Shown here: positions 25,097 through 34,459 of the stretch, one piece after another
Position numbering within the stretch: position 1 is the first letter of the stretch
Layout: each line of letters opens with the position of its first letter
From: Dyadobacter alkalitolerans DSM 23607
GTDB taxonomy: Bacteria; Bacteroidota; Bacteroidia; Cytophagales; Spirosomataceae
Direction: 5' to 3'
NCBI RefSeq assembly: GCF_000428845.1
Contig: NZ_AUAS01000007.1
Coordinates: 124,001-188,000 of the forward strand
DNA: 64,000 nucleotides
Made by a program: the position numbers and the translations under genes
Notes under the pieces: model-generated
The model's database searches: none
Told to the model about the DNA's origin: nothing
What the model saw: only the letters and a program-made list of their open reading frames with translations

Positions 25097-27274
25097 TTAC
25101 AAATTCCACCAATACGTAAACTTCAGGACAACCGCCCGGTTCTTCACGCGGAAATTTTCGGGCAGATAGTTATCCGTATAAACGATAAACAAATCCGAAG
25201 CAGGCTTATAGCGCCATTGCAGACGCGCATTCAGGTTAATGTTATCGGCCTGATTGTTGTACTGCATGAATGTGGTGAAGAACAGGTTGTTGGTAAATGT
25301 GAAGTCCACCCGCGGGCCTACAAGCCACAATTGCGTTCTTTTCCACGGCTCAGGAAGGCGGATGTCATTATAGTTTCCAGCCATTGTGATCGCTACGTAA
25401 GGCTGCACACGATAGCCCAGCTCCGCCCGTAAATTGTTACGGTGACCATTCTGATAATAACCACCAAAAATCCCCGAAGCAGTGTAAGTAAGGCGATTCT
25501 GCGGACCTGAAACAATGTCAAAACCGGCGGCTTTCCAATTGTGCTCGCTGCCGGTTGCCAATGTTCCCACGCCCAGGTTCGTAGGGTCAAAAGGTCTCAG
25601 TAATCTTACATAATTACTCGATCCCCAAACGGCGACTGTGGCGCGGTTGATGAAATTCAGGTTGTAGGAAAGGATAAATTCACGATCGCTGAGGTCAAAC
25701 TTTTTGTCCCAAAATACATTGCTGATCAGCTTGGGGCCGTGGCTGATGATCTTTGGATTTTTTACAAAAAACAGATAGCCAATGTTCGGGCTGATCTTGT
25801 AATAACCCATCCTGACGGCATTCGGCACATAACCTACTTCTGCATTGAAATTTTTACCCACGTATTCGTGCTGCCACTGCCAGAAAAAATTGGCTTTGTT
25901 AAACTTCAAATCAGCAGCGTGCGTGAAATCGTCTGTGGACTTGCCAGGTGTAAATGATTTGAGCATCATAACTTTTCCTGTCCAGAGATTTTTAGCGCTG
26001 GCGAGGTTAAATTCTGCTCCTATATTGCGGTTATAGCGGTTTGTGGCCTGATGCTGCTCCGGCGAGTAGTTCGTCGCGTCTTTATTTACAAAAATGAAAC
26101 GGACATTGGACCGGGCTAATAATTGCCTTTGCAATGCAAAAACCGCGTAATTATTTCTGGGCGTCAGGCTATCGGAAGAACCCGTCTGCACGTCCAGCAC
26201 ACCGATGCGCCAGTTCTTGTTGATCTTCCCGCTCATACGCGCACCAAACTGAATCGGGACGCCTAATCCGATGCGTCGGGAGAAAAAAGGCCGAATGGTA
26301 GCGTACCCGAAATTGGCAAAAAGGTCAGCATTTTCGAGAAAGAACTGGCGACGCTCGGGGAAAAACAATTCAAACCGGTCCAGATTGGTCTGCTGCACGT
26401 CCACATCCACCTGCGAGAAATCCGGATTGACGGTTAAGTCGAGGTTCAGGGAAGGGGTAAGGCCGATTTTAACGTCACCGCCAACGGCTGGCTTGTATTT
26501 ATTCGGTGTGTCTTTTTGGAAATCTTTCGTCAACCTTGTGGCTGCGTAGGGAATGATGGAAATGTTCGGGCCGGGATTGGGCGGCGGAACGTCCCATGCC
26601 AGCACGCCTGTGTAAGCAAGCGAGGCCGAGGGGAATTGCCTCGGAACCGGCGCCCAGGCCGATTTTTCAGAAATAGTGAGATCCTGACGACTGAAATTAA
26701 TGCCCCATCTCGTTATTCCCGGCTTGTAACGAATGCTTTTGAAAGGAATGGCAGCTTCCCAGACCCATTTGTCATCATCATTTTTGACGGCGCTCACCCA
26801 TTTATTGTCCCAACTCAGATCAACCGTTCCGCCGTCTCCCTGCTGGCCATCCCACGGCGCACCCGCAGCATTGGCACCGAATGAAAAACCATTGGTCTTA
26901 TCATCAAATGTGTCCATGAAAAGGAGAAAGTTGTCATTTTTCCCGAAAGAAAAATCCCTTTTCAATGATTCGACAATAATAGAGCCTTTTACCGGCTTAT
27001 AATTAACCACCAGAATGTAGAGGTTGTCCTTGTCATAGCACATTTTCACATCCGTAAGCGCCCTGGAAAAGCTGGTGTCCATAGGCGTGATCATGAAAAA
27101 GTTGTTGGCAACCTCAGCGGATTCCCATGCCAGGTCATCCGCGACACCATCAATGTTCAGCGGGGACGTCGCGGAATGAATATTGTATTGATATTTTTCA
27201 TTAGGTTTCTGTGCAATGCTTTTTGAAATGATTAAACAGAAAAAAATAAGGTTTAGGATAGAAATTTTTTGCAC
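25097..27274 (-). CDS. CBM9-like/DUF5916 outer-membrane protein
   Basis: 725 residues. Signal peptide (about 1-21, ending SIAQ), then a family 9 carbohydrate-binding-like domain (about 30-220: LNIDGVADDLAWESAE, WEAAIPFKSIRY, WGINFSRQD). After this comes the DUF5916 region, predicted to be an outer-membrane beta-barrel (FFPERRQFFLENADLF is the family hallmark) ending in an aromatic strand FTYWWNL. Function is unknown, though it is widespread in Bacteroidota and often near TonB-dependent receptors and peptidases. It is convergent with the LRR gene and in tandem behind the small DUF3817 gene. Confidence 0.9.
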   Translation of the reverse strand: MQKISILNLIFFCLIISKSIAQKPNEKYQYNIHSATSPLNIDGVADDLAWESAEVANNFFMITPMDTSFSRALTDVKMCYDKDNLYILVVNYKPVKGSIIVESLKRDFSFGKNDNFLLFMDTFDDKTNGFSFGANAAGAPWDGQQGDGGTVDLSWDNKWVSAVKNDDDKWVWEAAIPFKSIRYKPGITRWGINFSRQDLTISEKSAWAPVPRQFPSASLAYTGVLAWDVPPPNPGPNISIIPYAATRLTKDFQKDTPNKYKPAVGGDVKIGLTPSLNLDLTVNPDFSQVDVDVQQTNLDRFELFFPERRQFFLENADLFANFGYATIRPFFSRRIGLGVPIQFGARMSGKINKNWRIGVLDVQTGSSDSLTPRNNYAVFALQRQLLARSNVRFIFVNKDATNYSPEQHQATNRYNRNIGAEFNLASAKNLWTGKVMMLKSFTPGKSTDDFTHAADLKFNKANFFWQWQHEYVGKNFNAEVGYVPNAVRMGYYKISPNIGYLFFVKNPKIISHGPKLISNVFWDKKFDLSDREFILSYNLNFINRATVAVWGSSNYVRLLRPFDPTNLGVGTLATGSEHNWKAAGFDIVSGPQNRLTYTASGIFGGYYQNGHRNNLRAELGYRVQPYVAITMAGNYNDIRLPEPWKRTQLWLVGPRVDFTFTNNLFFTTFMQYNNQADNINLNARLQWRYKPASDLFIVYTDNYLPENFRVKNRAVVLKFTYWWNL

Positions 27275-27322
27275 TTGATCGGGGTGTAGGAATGGTTGTA
27301 GATAAAGGCTCAGGCGATGTTC

Positions 27323-27622
27323 TCAGCTTCTGAACCATTTTGCATCCGCATAAAAAGTCCCAAAAGGAACGAGCGAAGAAATGAAAGCCAGAAGTGATTT
27401 CTTAAAAGACCAGCTTCTTTCCGTAGCAACCTGGATCAGCAAAACGACAAACAGCACGAACAAAACGCCGTGTGCCATGCCAACAATGCGGACAGCCTGC
27501 GGAAGACCGGCAAGATATTTCAACGGCATAGCAATGCCGAGCAAAACGAGGTAAGAAATGCCTTCAAGAAAAGCAATGATGCGAAGACGGCCGAGGGCGG
27601 ATTTAACAAGCGTGGAGATCAT
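27323..27622 (-). CDS. DUF3817 integral membrane protein
   Basis: 99 residues from the ATG at 27622 (MISTLVKSALGRLR); the open frame to 27670 adds an implausible leader. Three hydrophobic helices and the motif GRLRIIAFLEGISYLVLLGIA identify the DUF3817 family of small inner-membrane proteins of unknown function. It is followed 48 bases later by the DUF5916 gene and is divergent from a TonB-dependent receptor gene less than 100 bases away. Confidence 0.85.
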   Translation of the reverse strand: MISTLVKSALGRLRIIAFLEGISYLVLLGIAMPLKYLAGLPQAVRIVGMAHGVLFVLFVVLLIQVATERSWSFKKSLLAFISSLVPFGTFYADAKWFRS

Positions 27623-27719
27623 AAAAAAAAGAACTGTAAGCGTAAGATTATTAACTGTAAAGATACGCAATAGGAAGATTTAGAAGGCAGGAATAACCAA
27701 AAATCAAACACCAACGTTC

Positions 27720-30272
27720 GTGAGAAAATCAATTTTTACATGTCTGCTTGCGCTTGCAGGATTTTATGCAACGGCGCAAAGCCTTAAAGTTTCGGGAAAT
27801 GTGCGCGATGAGCGCGGAGAGCCGCTCGTTGGCGCTTCGGTGCTGGAAAAAGGAACCAATAACGGAACCATTACGAACAGCAGTGGCGCCTATACGCTGT
27901 CGGTAGGGAAGTCCAATGCTATTCTGGTTGCGACATTTGTCGGTTACAATGTTGTCGAGCGCGCGGTTCCGGCCAATGCTAATCTGGACTTCACAATGAC
28001 CGACGCGTCCATTCTTAATCAGGTGACCATTGTGGGTTCGAGAAATGGAAACCGGTCGTCCACAGACACGCCTTCGCCCGTGGATGTGATTGATATTCGG
28101 GAGATCACCACCAAACAAGGCCAGCTTGATGTGAATCAGCTTTTGCAATTCGCTGCGCCTTCTTTCAATTCCAACAGGCAAACGGGATCTGACGGCGCGG
28201 ATCATGTGGATCCTGCATCGCTGCGAGGCCTTGGACCTGACCAGACATTGGTTTTGATCAACGGAAAAAGACGCCATCAGTCTGCATTGGTCAATCTTTT
28301 CGGAACAAGAGGCCGCGGGAATACGGGCACCGATTTGAACGCTATCCCGGCGGCGGCCATTGAGCGTATCGAGATTTTGAGGGACGGCGCAGCAGCGCAA
28401 TATGGCTCCGATGCCATTGCCGGCGTGATCAACATTGTTTTAAAAGAGACAGTCAACCAGCTTTCCGCCAATGTGAACGCAGGAATTTATAAGGCAAAAT
28501 ATCGCTTTGATAACAAGGATTTTGATGGGCTGAATTATAATGTTAACCTCAATTACGGCGTAAAAGTCGCGCAGAAAGGTTTTGTGAATGTGACGGCCGA
28601 TTATAATTTCCGGGACCATACCAACCGGGCAAACACAGTTTCCGATCCGGACGAGCTTCAAAGGCGGCAATATGGCGATCCCAGGATCAACAATGCTGCG
28701 CTTTATTACAATGCAAAAGTCCCGGTTGGTGAGAATATCCAGTTTTATAGTTTTGGGGGAATCAACAAGCGCAGAGGTGATGCTTATGCGTGGACACGTT
28801 TCGCAGATGATGACCGCAATGTGCCAGCCATTTACCCTAATGGATTTGATCCCATCATTGCCAGCACGATCGATGACAGAGCTGTAACGGCGGGAGTTCG
28901 TGGCGTTTGGAAGTCGTGGAACATTGATCTGAGCAATACTTACGGGTTTAATAAATTTCAGTTTGATGTGAAAAACACCATTAACACGTCCTTAGGCGAG
29001 GGTTCACGGACGGAGTTTGATGCAGGCGGATTTCAGTTGGCGCAAAACGTGACGAACCTGAACATTACACGTAATTATAAAACCATTTTGCAAGGACTCA
29101 ACATTGCTTTTGGTGGTGAACTCCGGAATGAGCGCTATAAGATTTTCGCAGGCGAGCGGGGTTCGTACTACAATTACGATCCATCCCTGGCAGGCGGATC
29201 GCAGGGCTTTCCGGGTTACAGTCCATCAGATGTCACGGATAAAAGCCGCTCCAACGCAGGTGCTTACCTGGACGTAGAAGCAGATCTGACTAAAAAATTG
29301 TTGATCGATGCAGCCGCCCGGTTCGAAAGTTACAGCGATTTTGGGACTACATTGAATGGGAAAGTCGGATTGCGTTACAAGATCACCAACGCCATTGCGT
29401 TACGCGGATCGGTGAGCACAGGTTTCAGGGCGCCTTCATTGGCTCAGAAATATTTCAATTCAACTTTCACCAATTTCGTCAATGGTGAAGCGGTGGATGT
29501 GCTGCTGGCCAATAACAACAGCGAAGTAACCAGGGCGCTGGGCATTCCAAAGTTGAAGCAGGAAACTTCCCAAAACGCCAGCATCGGACTTACGACGAAC
29601 CCGGCTCCGGGGCTTTCCGTGACAATTGACGGTTACTATGTAAAAGTGAAGGATCGCGTGGTGCTTACCGGGCAGTTTAGCGATGAGGATGAGGACATTG
29701 GAGAGCTGCTAAAAGATCTGCGGGTTGGACAAGCTCAGTTTTTCACAAACGCTCTGTCTTACACCACCACAAAAGGCATCGACCTGATCATCGCACATTC
29801 CACCCCGGTGGGCGTCGGGCGGCTGAGCACCACATTGGCGGCTAACTTTAATGATATGAATTTGGGGCCGGTAAACACGGTGCCAAGATTGCGCGGAAAG
29901 GAAGACACTTATTTTGATGAAAGGGAGCGACGCTTCGTGCTGGCTTCGGCGCCGCCGTCGAAAATCAACCTGACGTTTGATTATGGGGTCGATAAATTCA
30001 GCCTTATGCTCCGTTTTATACGGTTTGGTGAGGTGAAGCTGGCCAATTGGGACTATGAGCTGGATATCTACAAGGCGAAAGTCCAGACTGATTTAACTGC
30101 AAATTACAAGTTCAGCAAAAACATTTCGCTTTCGATCGGAGGCAGCAACATTCTGAACATTTACCCGGATAAGTCCCTGCCGAGTCTGACAGAATCAGGT
30201 GGCGGCTGGGATCCCGTACAAATGGGCACCAACGGAGCTTTCTTCTTCACCAGATTAGGTTTCAGGTTTTAA
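27720..30272 (+). CDS. TonB-dependent receptor
   Basis: 850 residues from a GTG start; the signal peptide follows at once (MRKSIFTCLLALAGFYATAQS) and no ATG fits. A carboxypeptidase-regulatory domain (about 22-100: SGNVRDERGEPLVGASV) precedes a plug with LINGKRRHQSAL and IEILRDGAAAQYGSDAIAG, then a 22-strand-type barrel ending FFFTRLGFRF. It imports an unknown ligand across the outer membrane using TonB energy. There is no SusD partner, so a glycan-uptake pair is unlikely. A bidirectional terminator follows the gene. Confidence 0.94.
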   Translation: MRKSIFTCLLALAGFYATAQSLKVSGNVRDERGEPLVGASVLEKGTNNGTITNSSGAYTLSVGKSNAILVATFVGYNVVERAVPANANLDFTMTDASILNQVTIVGSRNGNRSSTDTPSPVDVIDIREITTKQGQLDVNQLLQFAAPSFNSNRQTGSDGADHVDPASLRGLGPDQTLVLINGKRRHQSALVNLFGTRGRGNTGTDLNAIPAAAIERIEILRDGAAAQYGSDAIAGVINIVLKETVNQLSANVNAGIYKAKYRFDNKDFDGLNYNVNLNYGVKVAQKGFVNVTADYNFRDHTNRANTVSDPDELQRRQYGDPRINNAALYYNAKVPVGENIQFYSFGGINKRRGDAYAWTRFADDDRNVPAIYPNGFDPIIASTIDDRAVTAGVRGVWKSWNIDLSNTYGFNKFQFDVKNTINTSLGEGSRTEFDAGGFQLAQNVTNLNITRNYKTILQGLNIAFGGELRNERYKIFAGERGSYYNYDPSLAGGSQGFPGYSPSDVTDKSRSNAGAYLDVEADLTKKLLIDAAARFESYSDFGTTLNGKVGLRYKITNAIALRGSVSTGFRAPSLAQKYFNSTFTNFVNGEAVDVLLANNNSEVTRALGIPKLKQETSQNASIGLTTNPAPGLSVTIDGYYVKVKDRVVLTGQFSDEDEDIGELLKDLRVGQAQFFTNALSYTTTKGIDLIIAHSTPVGVGRLSTTLAANFNDMNLGPVNTVPRLRGKEDTYFDERERRFVLASAPPSKINLTFDYGVDKFSLMLRFIRFGEVKLANWDYELDIYKAKVQTDLTANYKFSKNISLSIGGSNILNIYPDKSLPSLTESGGGWDPVQMGTNGAFFFTRLGFRF

Positions 30273-30351
30273 CATAGTGTTGGATCAAAAACTTAAATGT
30301 TCGTTATTTAGCACGCTGCTTTTGCGCGCAAAACTTTGAGTTATGACAAAT

Positions 30352-30390
30352 AAAAAGGGTGCGTTCGCTTAGCAAACGCACCCTTTTAAA
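30352..30390. terminator. Bidirectional terminator between TonB-dependent receptor and ccmF-like genes
   Basis: Arms AAAAGGGTGCGTT (30353-30365) and AACGCACCCTTTT (30375-30387) form a 13-bp stem with A and T runs on the two sides. It lies between convergent stops at 30272 and 30404. Confidence 0.9.
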
Positions 30391-30403
30391 TGATCCAGCA
30401 TCG

Positions 30404-32998
30404 CTAGACAGCCTGCACCTTAATTTTAGGCTTCTTATCGGCGGACTGATTTTCCTTATCCCGCATTTTAATAAAGTCTTTGAAACGTCTGATCGTTGCC
30501 ATAATGAAACCGATCATCAGTACAAATGTTCCCAGCCAAAGAATGTTGATCAGCGGTTTTTCAATTGCTTTCATTACGATAAAATCGCGCTGGGTGGTGT
30601 TGACAGCGAAGGAGAACTGTCCTGTTTGTGGATTGATCTCCTGGAACTGAATGCGCATGCCCAGATCATTGTTGACCTCCGGCTTACGCGCCACCATGCG
30701 GTCGCGGATCACGAATGATGGGGTTACCACGTATTCTTTGTCTTTGTCCAGCACGCGTATCACGGCTTTCACTGCAGCATCACCTTCGCCGAGCTTAACA
30801 CCTTCAACCTGCTCCGTACGCACCACGTTATCTAGGATCGCGACGTAATCGTTCACGAAGAATGTGTCGCGCATGCTGATCGTAAAGTTCTCCGTCTGGC
30901 TCCAAACCGGCTCTGCAGTTGGATTGGTCACCATGTTTACGTGGGTATAAAGGTCTTTGTCCACCTTCCGCTGAATGTCGGGTGACGAAACAATTCCACC
31001 CATTCTCGGGTTGATCTGCACCCTTGGGAACAGGCTGAAAATACGTCCTGATGGCTCCCTATACTCGATTTCATAGTAGAAATTCTCAGGAAAAAGCTCA
31101 ATGGTGTCCCCTTTCACATTGTATTTTTTGCCATCAACAACGATGTCGCGTAAGGCAACAGCATGGAAATCATCTTCAATAATGTCCACCCAGCTCTTAG
31201 GAATGTAACCAGGAATCTTACGCGGCTCAACGCGCACATCGCGCCAGGTAAGCATATAGTCGCCCATTTTCTCTGGCTTATTGAGCCATAGCGTAATGTT
31301 CTCCTTATTTTCCTTATTGTCGTTATTCGTAAATTCTTCGCTCCGGGAAATCATCAAACCCGAATTGTTGATCGAAACGACTTTGGTATAAGCCGAAGAA
31401 AACAGGATCCCGATCAGCATAAGCGCCACACCAATGTGGGTGATCGCACCGCCGGAAAGGTTGTAGTTCCCGCGGATAATGTTGATCAAAATGGTCCCGT
31501 TTGCAACGATCGCAAAGACTGCTGACGTCAGCAAAACAATGTATTGAATTTCCTTAACACCCTGAATCGTGATGATCGCAGCACTAATGATCAACGAGAT
31601 CAGCAACGGATTGTAAAGTGCTTGTAATTTGTCCTTGCCCGTTCTTTTCCACCAGAAAAACTGTCCTACGCCCGTCAGAATGACGATCAGCGAAAAGAAC
31701 CAAAGCTGGAATTTGTTATAATGTCCGATCTGATCGGCAGGAAGCGCCATGTTTAAAACCGTCCCGAATGCTTCCGCGATTTTGTTATAAACCGGAATGG
31801 AAGTTGTTGCTAAAATCTGGAAACCAGACAAACAAAGCAATGTTGCACCAATAAAAATCCAGAATTCCTGAGAGTAAGTGGAAACTTCTTCTTCGTCACT
31901 TGGCAAGTCTTTCCAACGATAAATCAGCAAGCCGATTGCTACAATTGTGAATGTCAGCAAGTAAATCAGAAGCTGTCCTGAAAGGCCCAAATCCGTAAAT
32001 GAGTGAACCGAAGCATTTCCCAAAACCCCGCTTCGCGTCATGAAAGTCGAGTAGAGGATCAGGATAAATGTGGCAATGGTGAGGATAAAGGATGTTTTTA
32101 ATGCTGTCGCATTTTTGCGTCCGATGATCATTGTATGCACCGCCGCCACCAGGATTAACCAGGGCACAATAGATGAATTTTCAACGGGATCCCAGTTCCA
32201 GTAACCGCCGAAGTTCAGCGTTTCATAGGCCCAGTAAGCGCCCATCAAAATCCCGATACAAAGGATCATGGCAGAAAAAAGCGCCCAGGGCAATGCAGGA
32301 CGGATCCATTCCTGGATCTTTTTGGTCCATAAACCTGCAATGGCAAAGGAGAAAGGAATCAATGTTGTAGCAAAACCCAGGAACAGGGTAGGAGGGTGGA
32401 TTACCATCCAATAGTTTTGCAAAAGCGGGTTCAAGCCGTTTCCGTCTTTTGGAATAAAGTTCGCATCCATCTGGTAAACAGGCAGATCCGGCATTACTTC
32501 TTTTAATAACAAGAATGGTGTGGAACCGATTTTAAGATCCAAGCCAGGAATAACAACTCCTAAAATCATGGAAGTCAAAAACGCCTGCACCAATGCAAAA
32601 ACAGTCATTACCGGTGCTTCCCAGGAGCGGTTTGTGAAGATTAAAACACAACCTAAAACCACATTCCAAAAGATCCACAACAAGAAACTTCCTTCCTGAT
32701 CCTGCCAGAAACTGGAAATCGTATAACCTGTTGGCAGGGATAGCGAGGAGTTTTTCCAAGCGTAATGATATTCAAAATAATGGTTTCCGATGATCCAGTA
32801 AAGGGAGAAAACCACGCCGATCACGGCAGCAACGTGCGCATAAAAAACGGCGCGTCCGAATTTTTTCCAGGTTTGGGCGTCGTCAATGGTGATGCCAGCC
32901 GTGCTAGCCTTAAAATAGGCGAATGTGGCAACCAGGGCTGTTACAAATGCAATTATTACCAGCAGGTGACCTGCACTTCCGATTGTGCTGTGAATCAT
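30404..32998 (-). CDS. ccmF: Cytochrome c heme lyase, CcmF/CcsA type
   Basis: 864 residues with about 15 transmembrane segments. The WWD heme-handling signature is at about 253-280 (YWAYETLNFGGYWNWD, then PVENSSIVPW), and MVIHPPTLFLGF is the conserved His-containing loop. It is longer than the approximately 650-residue proteobacterial CcmF because of a large periplasmic domain (about 530-830) before the final helix. It attaches heme from CcmE to apocytochromes. It overlaps ccmE by 4 bases and is the last gene of the ccm operon. Confidence 0.93.
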   Translation of the reverse strand: MIHSTIGSAGHLLVIIAFVTALVATFAYFKASTAGITIDDAQTWKKFGRAVFYAHVAAVIGVVFSLYWIIGNHYFEYHYAWKNSSLSLPTGYTISSFWQDQEGSFLLWIFWNVVLGCVLIFTNRSWEAPVMTVFALVQAFLTSMILGVVIPGLDLKIGSTPFLLLKEVMPDLPVYQMDANFIPKDGNGLNPLLQNYWMVIHPPTLFLGFATTLIPFSFAIAGLWTKKIQEWIRPALPWALFSAMILCIGILMGAYWAYETLNFGGYWNWDPVENSSIVPWLILVAAVHTMIIGRKNATALKTSFILTIATFILILYSTFMTRSGVLGNASVHSFTDLGLSGQLLIYLLTFTIVAIGLLIYRWKDLPSDEEEVSTYSQEFWIFIGATLLCLSGFQILATTSIPVYNKIAEAFGTVLNMALPADQIGHYNKFQLWFFSLIVILTGVGQFFWWKRTGKDKLQALYNPLLISLIISAAIITIQGVKEIQYIVLLTSAVFAIVANGTILINIIRGNYNLSGGAITHIGVALMLIGILFSSAYTKVVSINNSGLMISRSEEFTNNDNKENKENITLWLNKPEKMGDYMLTWRDVRVEPRKIPGYIPKSWVDIIEDDFHAVALRDIVVDGKKYNVKGDTIELFPENFYYEIEYREPSGRIFSLFPRVQINPRMGGIVSSPDIQRKVDKDLYTHVNMVTNPTAEPVWSQTENFTISMRDTFFVNDYVAILDNVVRTEQVEGVKLGEGDAAVKAVIRVLDKDKEYVVTPSFVIRDRMVARKPEVNNDLGMRIQFQEINPQTGQFSFAVNTTQRDFIVMKAIEKPLINILWLGTFVLMIGFIMATIRRFKDFIKMRDKENQSADKKPKIKVQAV

Positions 32999-33429
32999 GA
33001 TTGTTCTGCTGTATGTTCAGTCGTTTCCATTTTACCGTTCTCGTATTTTGACGGGCACTTCATCAGGATTTTCTCCGCGGTGAAAGCGCCGTCTTTCATT
33101 TTACCTACCACCACAACCTGCTCCGATTTGTCAAAATCCTGTGGTTTTGAGTTTTTATAAACGACCCTTTGCTCCACCTTGTTATTGTCGATCAATGTGA
33201 AGGCAAAATAGTTAGGATCAACCTGCGGCTGGTATTCCATGCCGATAATATGGCCGGATGCATCTTTTTTGAGTGTGCCCACAACGTGAATGCTTTCTGC
33301 ATCACCATCCTGTGCCATCTCTTTGGCTTTTGTAAAATCGACATATGTGCTCGCGTCACCGGCTGTTGAGACAATAATGCCAATAGCCACAGCAATGATG
33401 ATCAAACCGAATATTTGTATCTTTTTCAT
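32995..33429 (-). CDS. ccmE: Cytochrome c maturation protein CcmE, CxxxY type
   Basis: 144 residues: an N-terminal membrane anchor (6-23) and a periplasmic OB-fold beta-barrel domain (to about 118). The heme-binding C-terminal motif is CPSKY (Cys125, Tyr129); classical CcmE has His in place of this Cys. CxxxY-type CcmE is known in archaea and some bacteria that lack CcmH and form a variant System I. It is the heme chaperone that receives heme by the CcmB/CcmC route and gives it to CcmF. Start 7 bases after the ccmD-like gene; the stop overlaps ccmF. Confidence 0.93.
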   Translation of the reverse strand: MKKIQIFGLIIIAVAIGIIVSTAGDASTYVDFTKAKEMAQDGDAESIHVVGTLKKDASGHIIGMEYQPQVDPNYFAFTLIDNNKVEQRVVYKNSKPQDFDKSEQVVVVGKMKDGAFTAEKILMKCPSKYENGKMETTEHTAEQS

Positions 33430-33435
33430 GAAAGT

Positions 33436-33660
33436 TTACTTGATATTTAATTCCTTTTCGATTTTGCTTACTTTGGAATCTATCCGAAGCATATTGATTG
33501 CGATCCCTGCGAAAATCACAGCAATCACAGCTACAACAACCCATATCTTACCGTCTTCCCGGAGTTTGTCGGCCATAGGCACGCCATTATCAACGGCTTG
33601 TGCAAACAAGTTTCCTGAGATCAAAAATAAGGTGAGTAGTAAGAGGGAGACTTTTTTCAT
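33436..33660 (-). CDS. CcmD-like small membrane protein
   Basis: 74 residues with two hydrophobic segments: a signal-peptide-like N-terminus (ending NLFAQ) and a transmembrane helix (about 39-58), followed by a charged tail (MLRIDSKVSKIEKEL) with coiled-coil character. Size, topology and position between ccmC and ccmE match CcmD, which helps release holo-CcmE from CcmABC in System I. Sequence conservation in this family is weak, so the call depends heavily on context. It is 6 bases from ccmE. Confidence 0.78.
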   Translation of the reverse strand: MKKVSLLLLTLFLISGNLFAQAVDNGVPMADKLREDGKIWVVVAVIAVIFAGIAINMLRIDSKVSKIEKELNIK

Positions 33661-33735
33661 TATATGAGTAACGGTCTAAATTCTTAACGAAAATTTGATT
33701 TAAAATGTTTGTGATCGTTCAAACTTAGTGCGTGT

Positions 33736-34422
33736 TCAGGCGATTTTGTCAGAAGTGATCAATGCTTCGTCCCTGACGCGGTTGATTACCTTGATCCGGA
33801 TCCGAAGTTCGGCCAGCCATAATCCCAACATAATGTAACCGATAATAGCAGGATAGAAAACTTTCCGGATGTCGCTGTTGAAATCGTAGGAGCCGAATGT
33901 GCTGTTTCCGCCGCTGCCCGGGTGCAAAGAATCTGTCAGCCGGGGCAGGATGTAAATGATTGGAATAAAAACAGCGAATGCAAAAATGTTGTAAACCGAA
34001 GAAATACGCGCTTTTCGCTGCTCGTCTTCAAAAGAGCTTCTCAGCAACAGGTAAGCCAGATAGATCAGGATGCCAACTGCCGCACCATTCAGTTTCGGGT
34101 CATTCGGCCATGGATCGCCCCAGGTGTAGTTCGCCCAAACGGAGCCGGTAAGGCAGCCCAGAATACCGAAGAATATGGCAGATTTAGCGAGTTCACTCGC
34201 AATGTCGTCGTCGCCGATGCGTCCTTTATTTAAATAACGAATTGAAAAAATCATGGACACGAACAGCAGTGTGGTCATCGCCAGCCAGAGCGCTACGTGA
34301 AAATAAGTGTTACGAATGCTCTCATTGATGATGGCAAGGTGCGGAACCGGGCCCATCAGACCCATAACAATGACATAGAATATGATTACTATGCAGAGGA
34401 TTTTCCACCAGGTTTTTCTCAT
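33736..34422 (-). CDS. ccmC: Heme exporter protein C-like (CcmC/CcsA family)
   Basis: 228 residues with six transmembrane segments. The periplasmic tryptophan-rich loop is NYTWGDPWPNDPKLNG (about 107-122), a variant of the WWD motif WGxxWxWD. Conserved His residues flank it (NTYFHVALW and, later, LTDSLHPGS). CcmC delivers heme to CcmE. It is between ccmB (37-base gap upstream) and the ccmD-like gene (75-base gap downstream). The Asn in place of the last Trp is a difference from the canonical motif. Confidence 0.9.
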   Translation of the reverse strand: MRKTWWKILCIVIIFYVIVMGLMGPVPHLAIINESIRNTYFHVALWLAMTTLLFVSMIFSIRYLNKGRIGDDDIASELAKSAIFFGILGCLTGSVWANYTWGDPWPNDPKLNGAAVGILIYLAYLLLRSSFEDEQRKARISSVYNIFAFAVFIPIIYILPRLTDSLHPGSGGNSTFGSYDFNSDIRKVFYPAIIGYIMLGLWLAELRIRIKVINRVRDEALITSDKIA

Positions 34423-34459
34423 TTTACTCTTTACTTTGGTGCTTACTCGCTAGTCTGAA

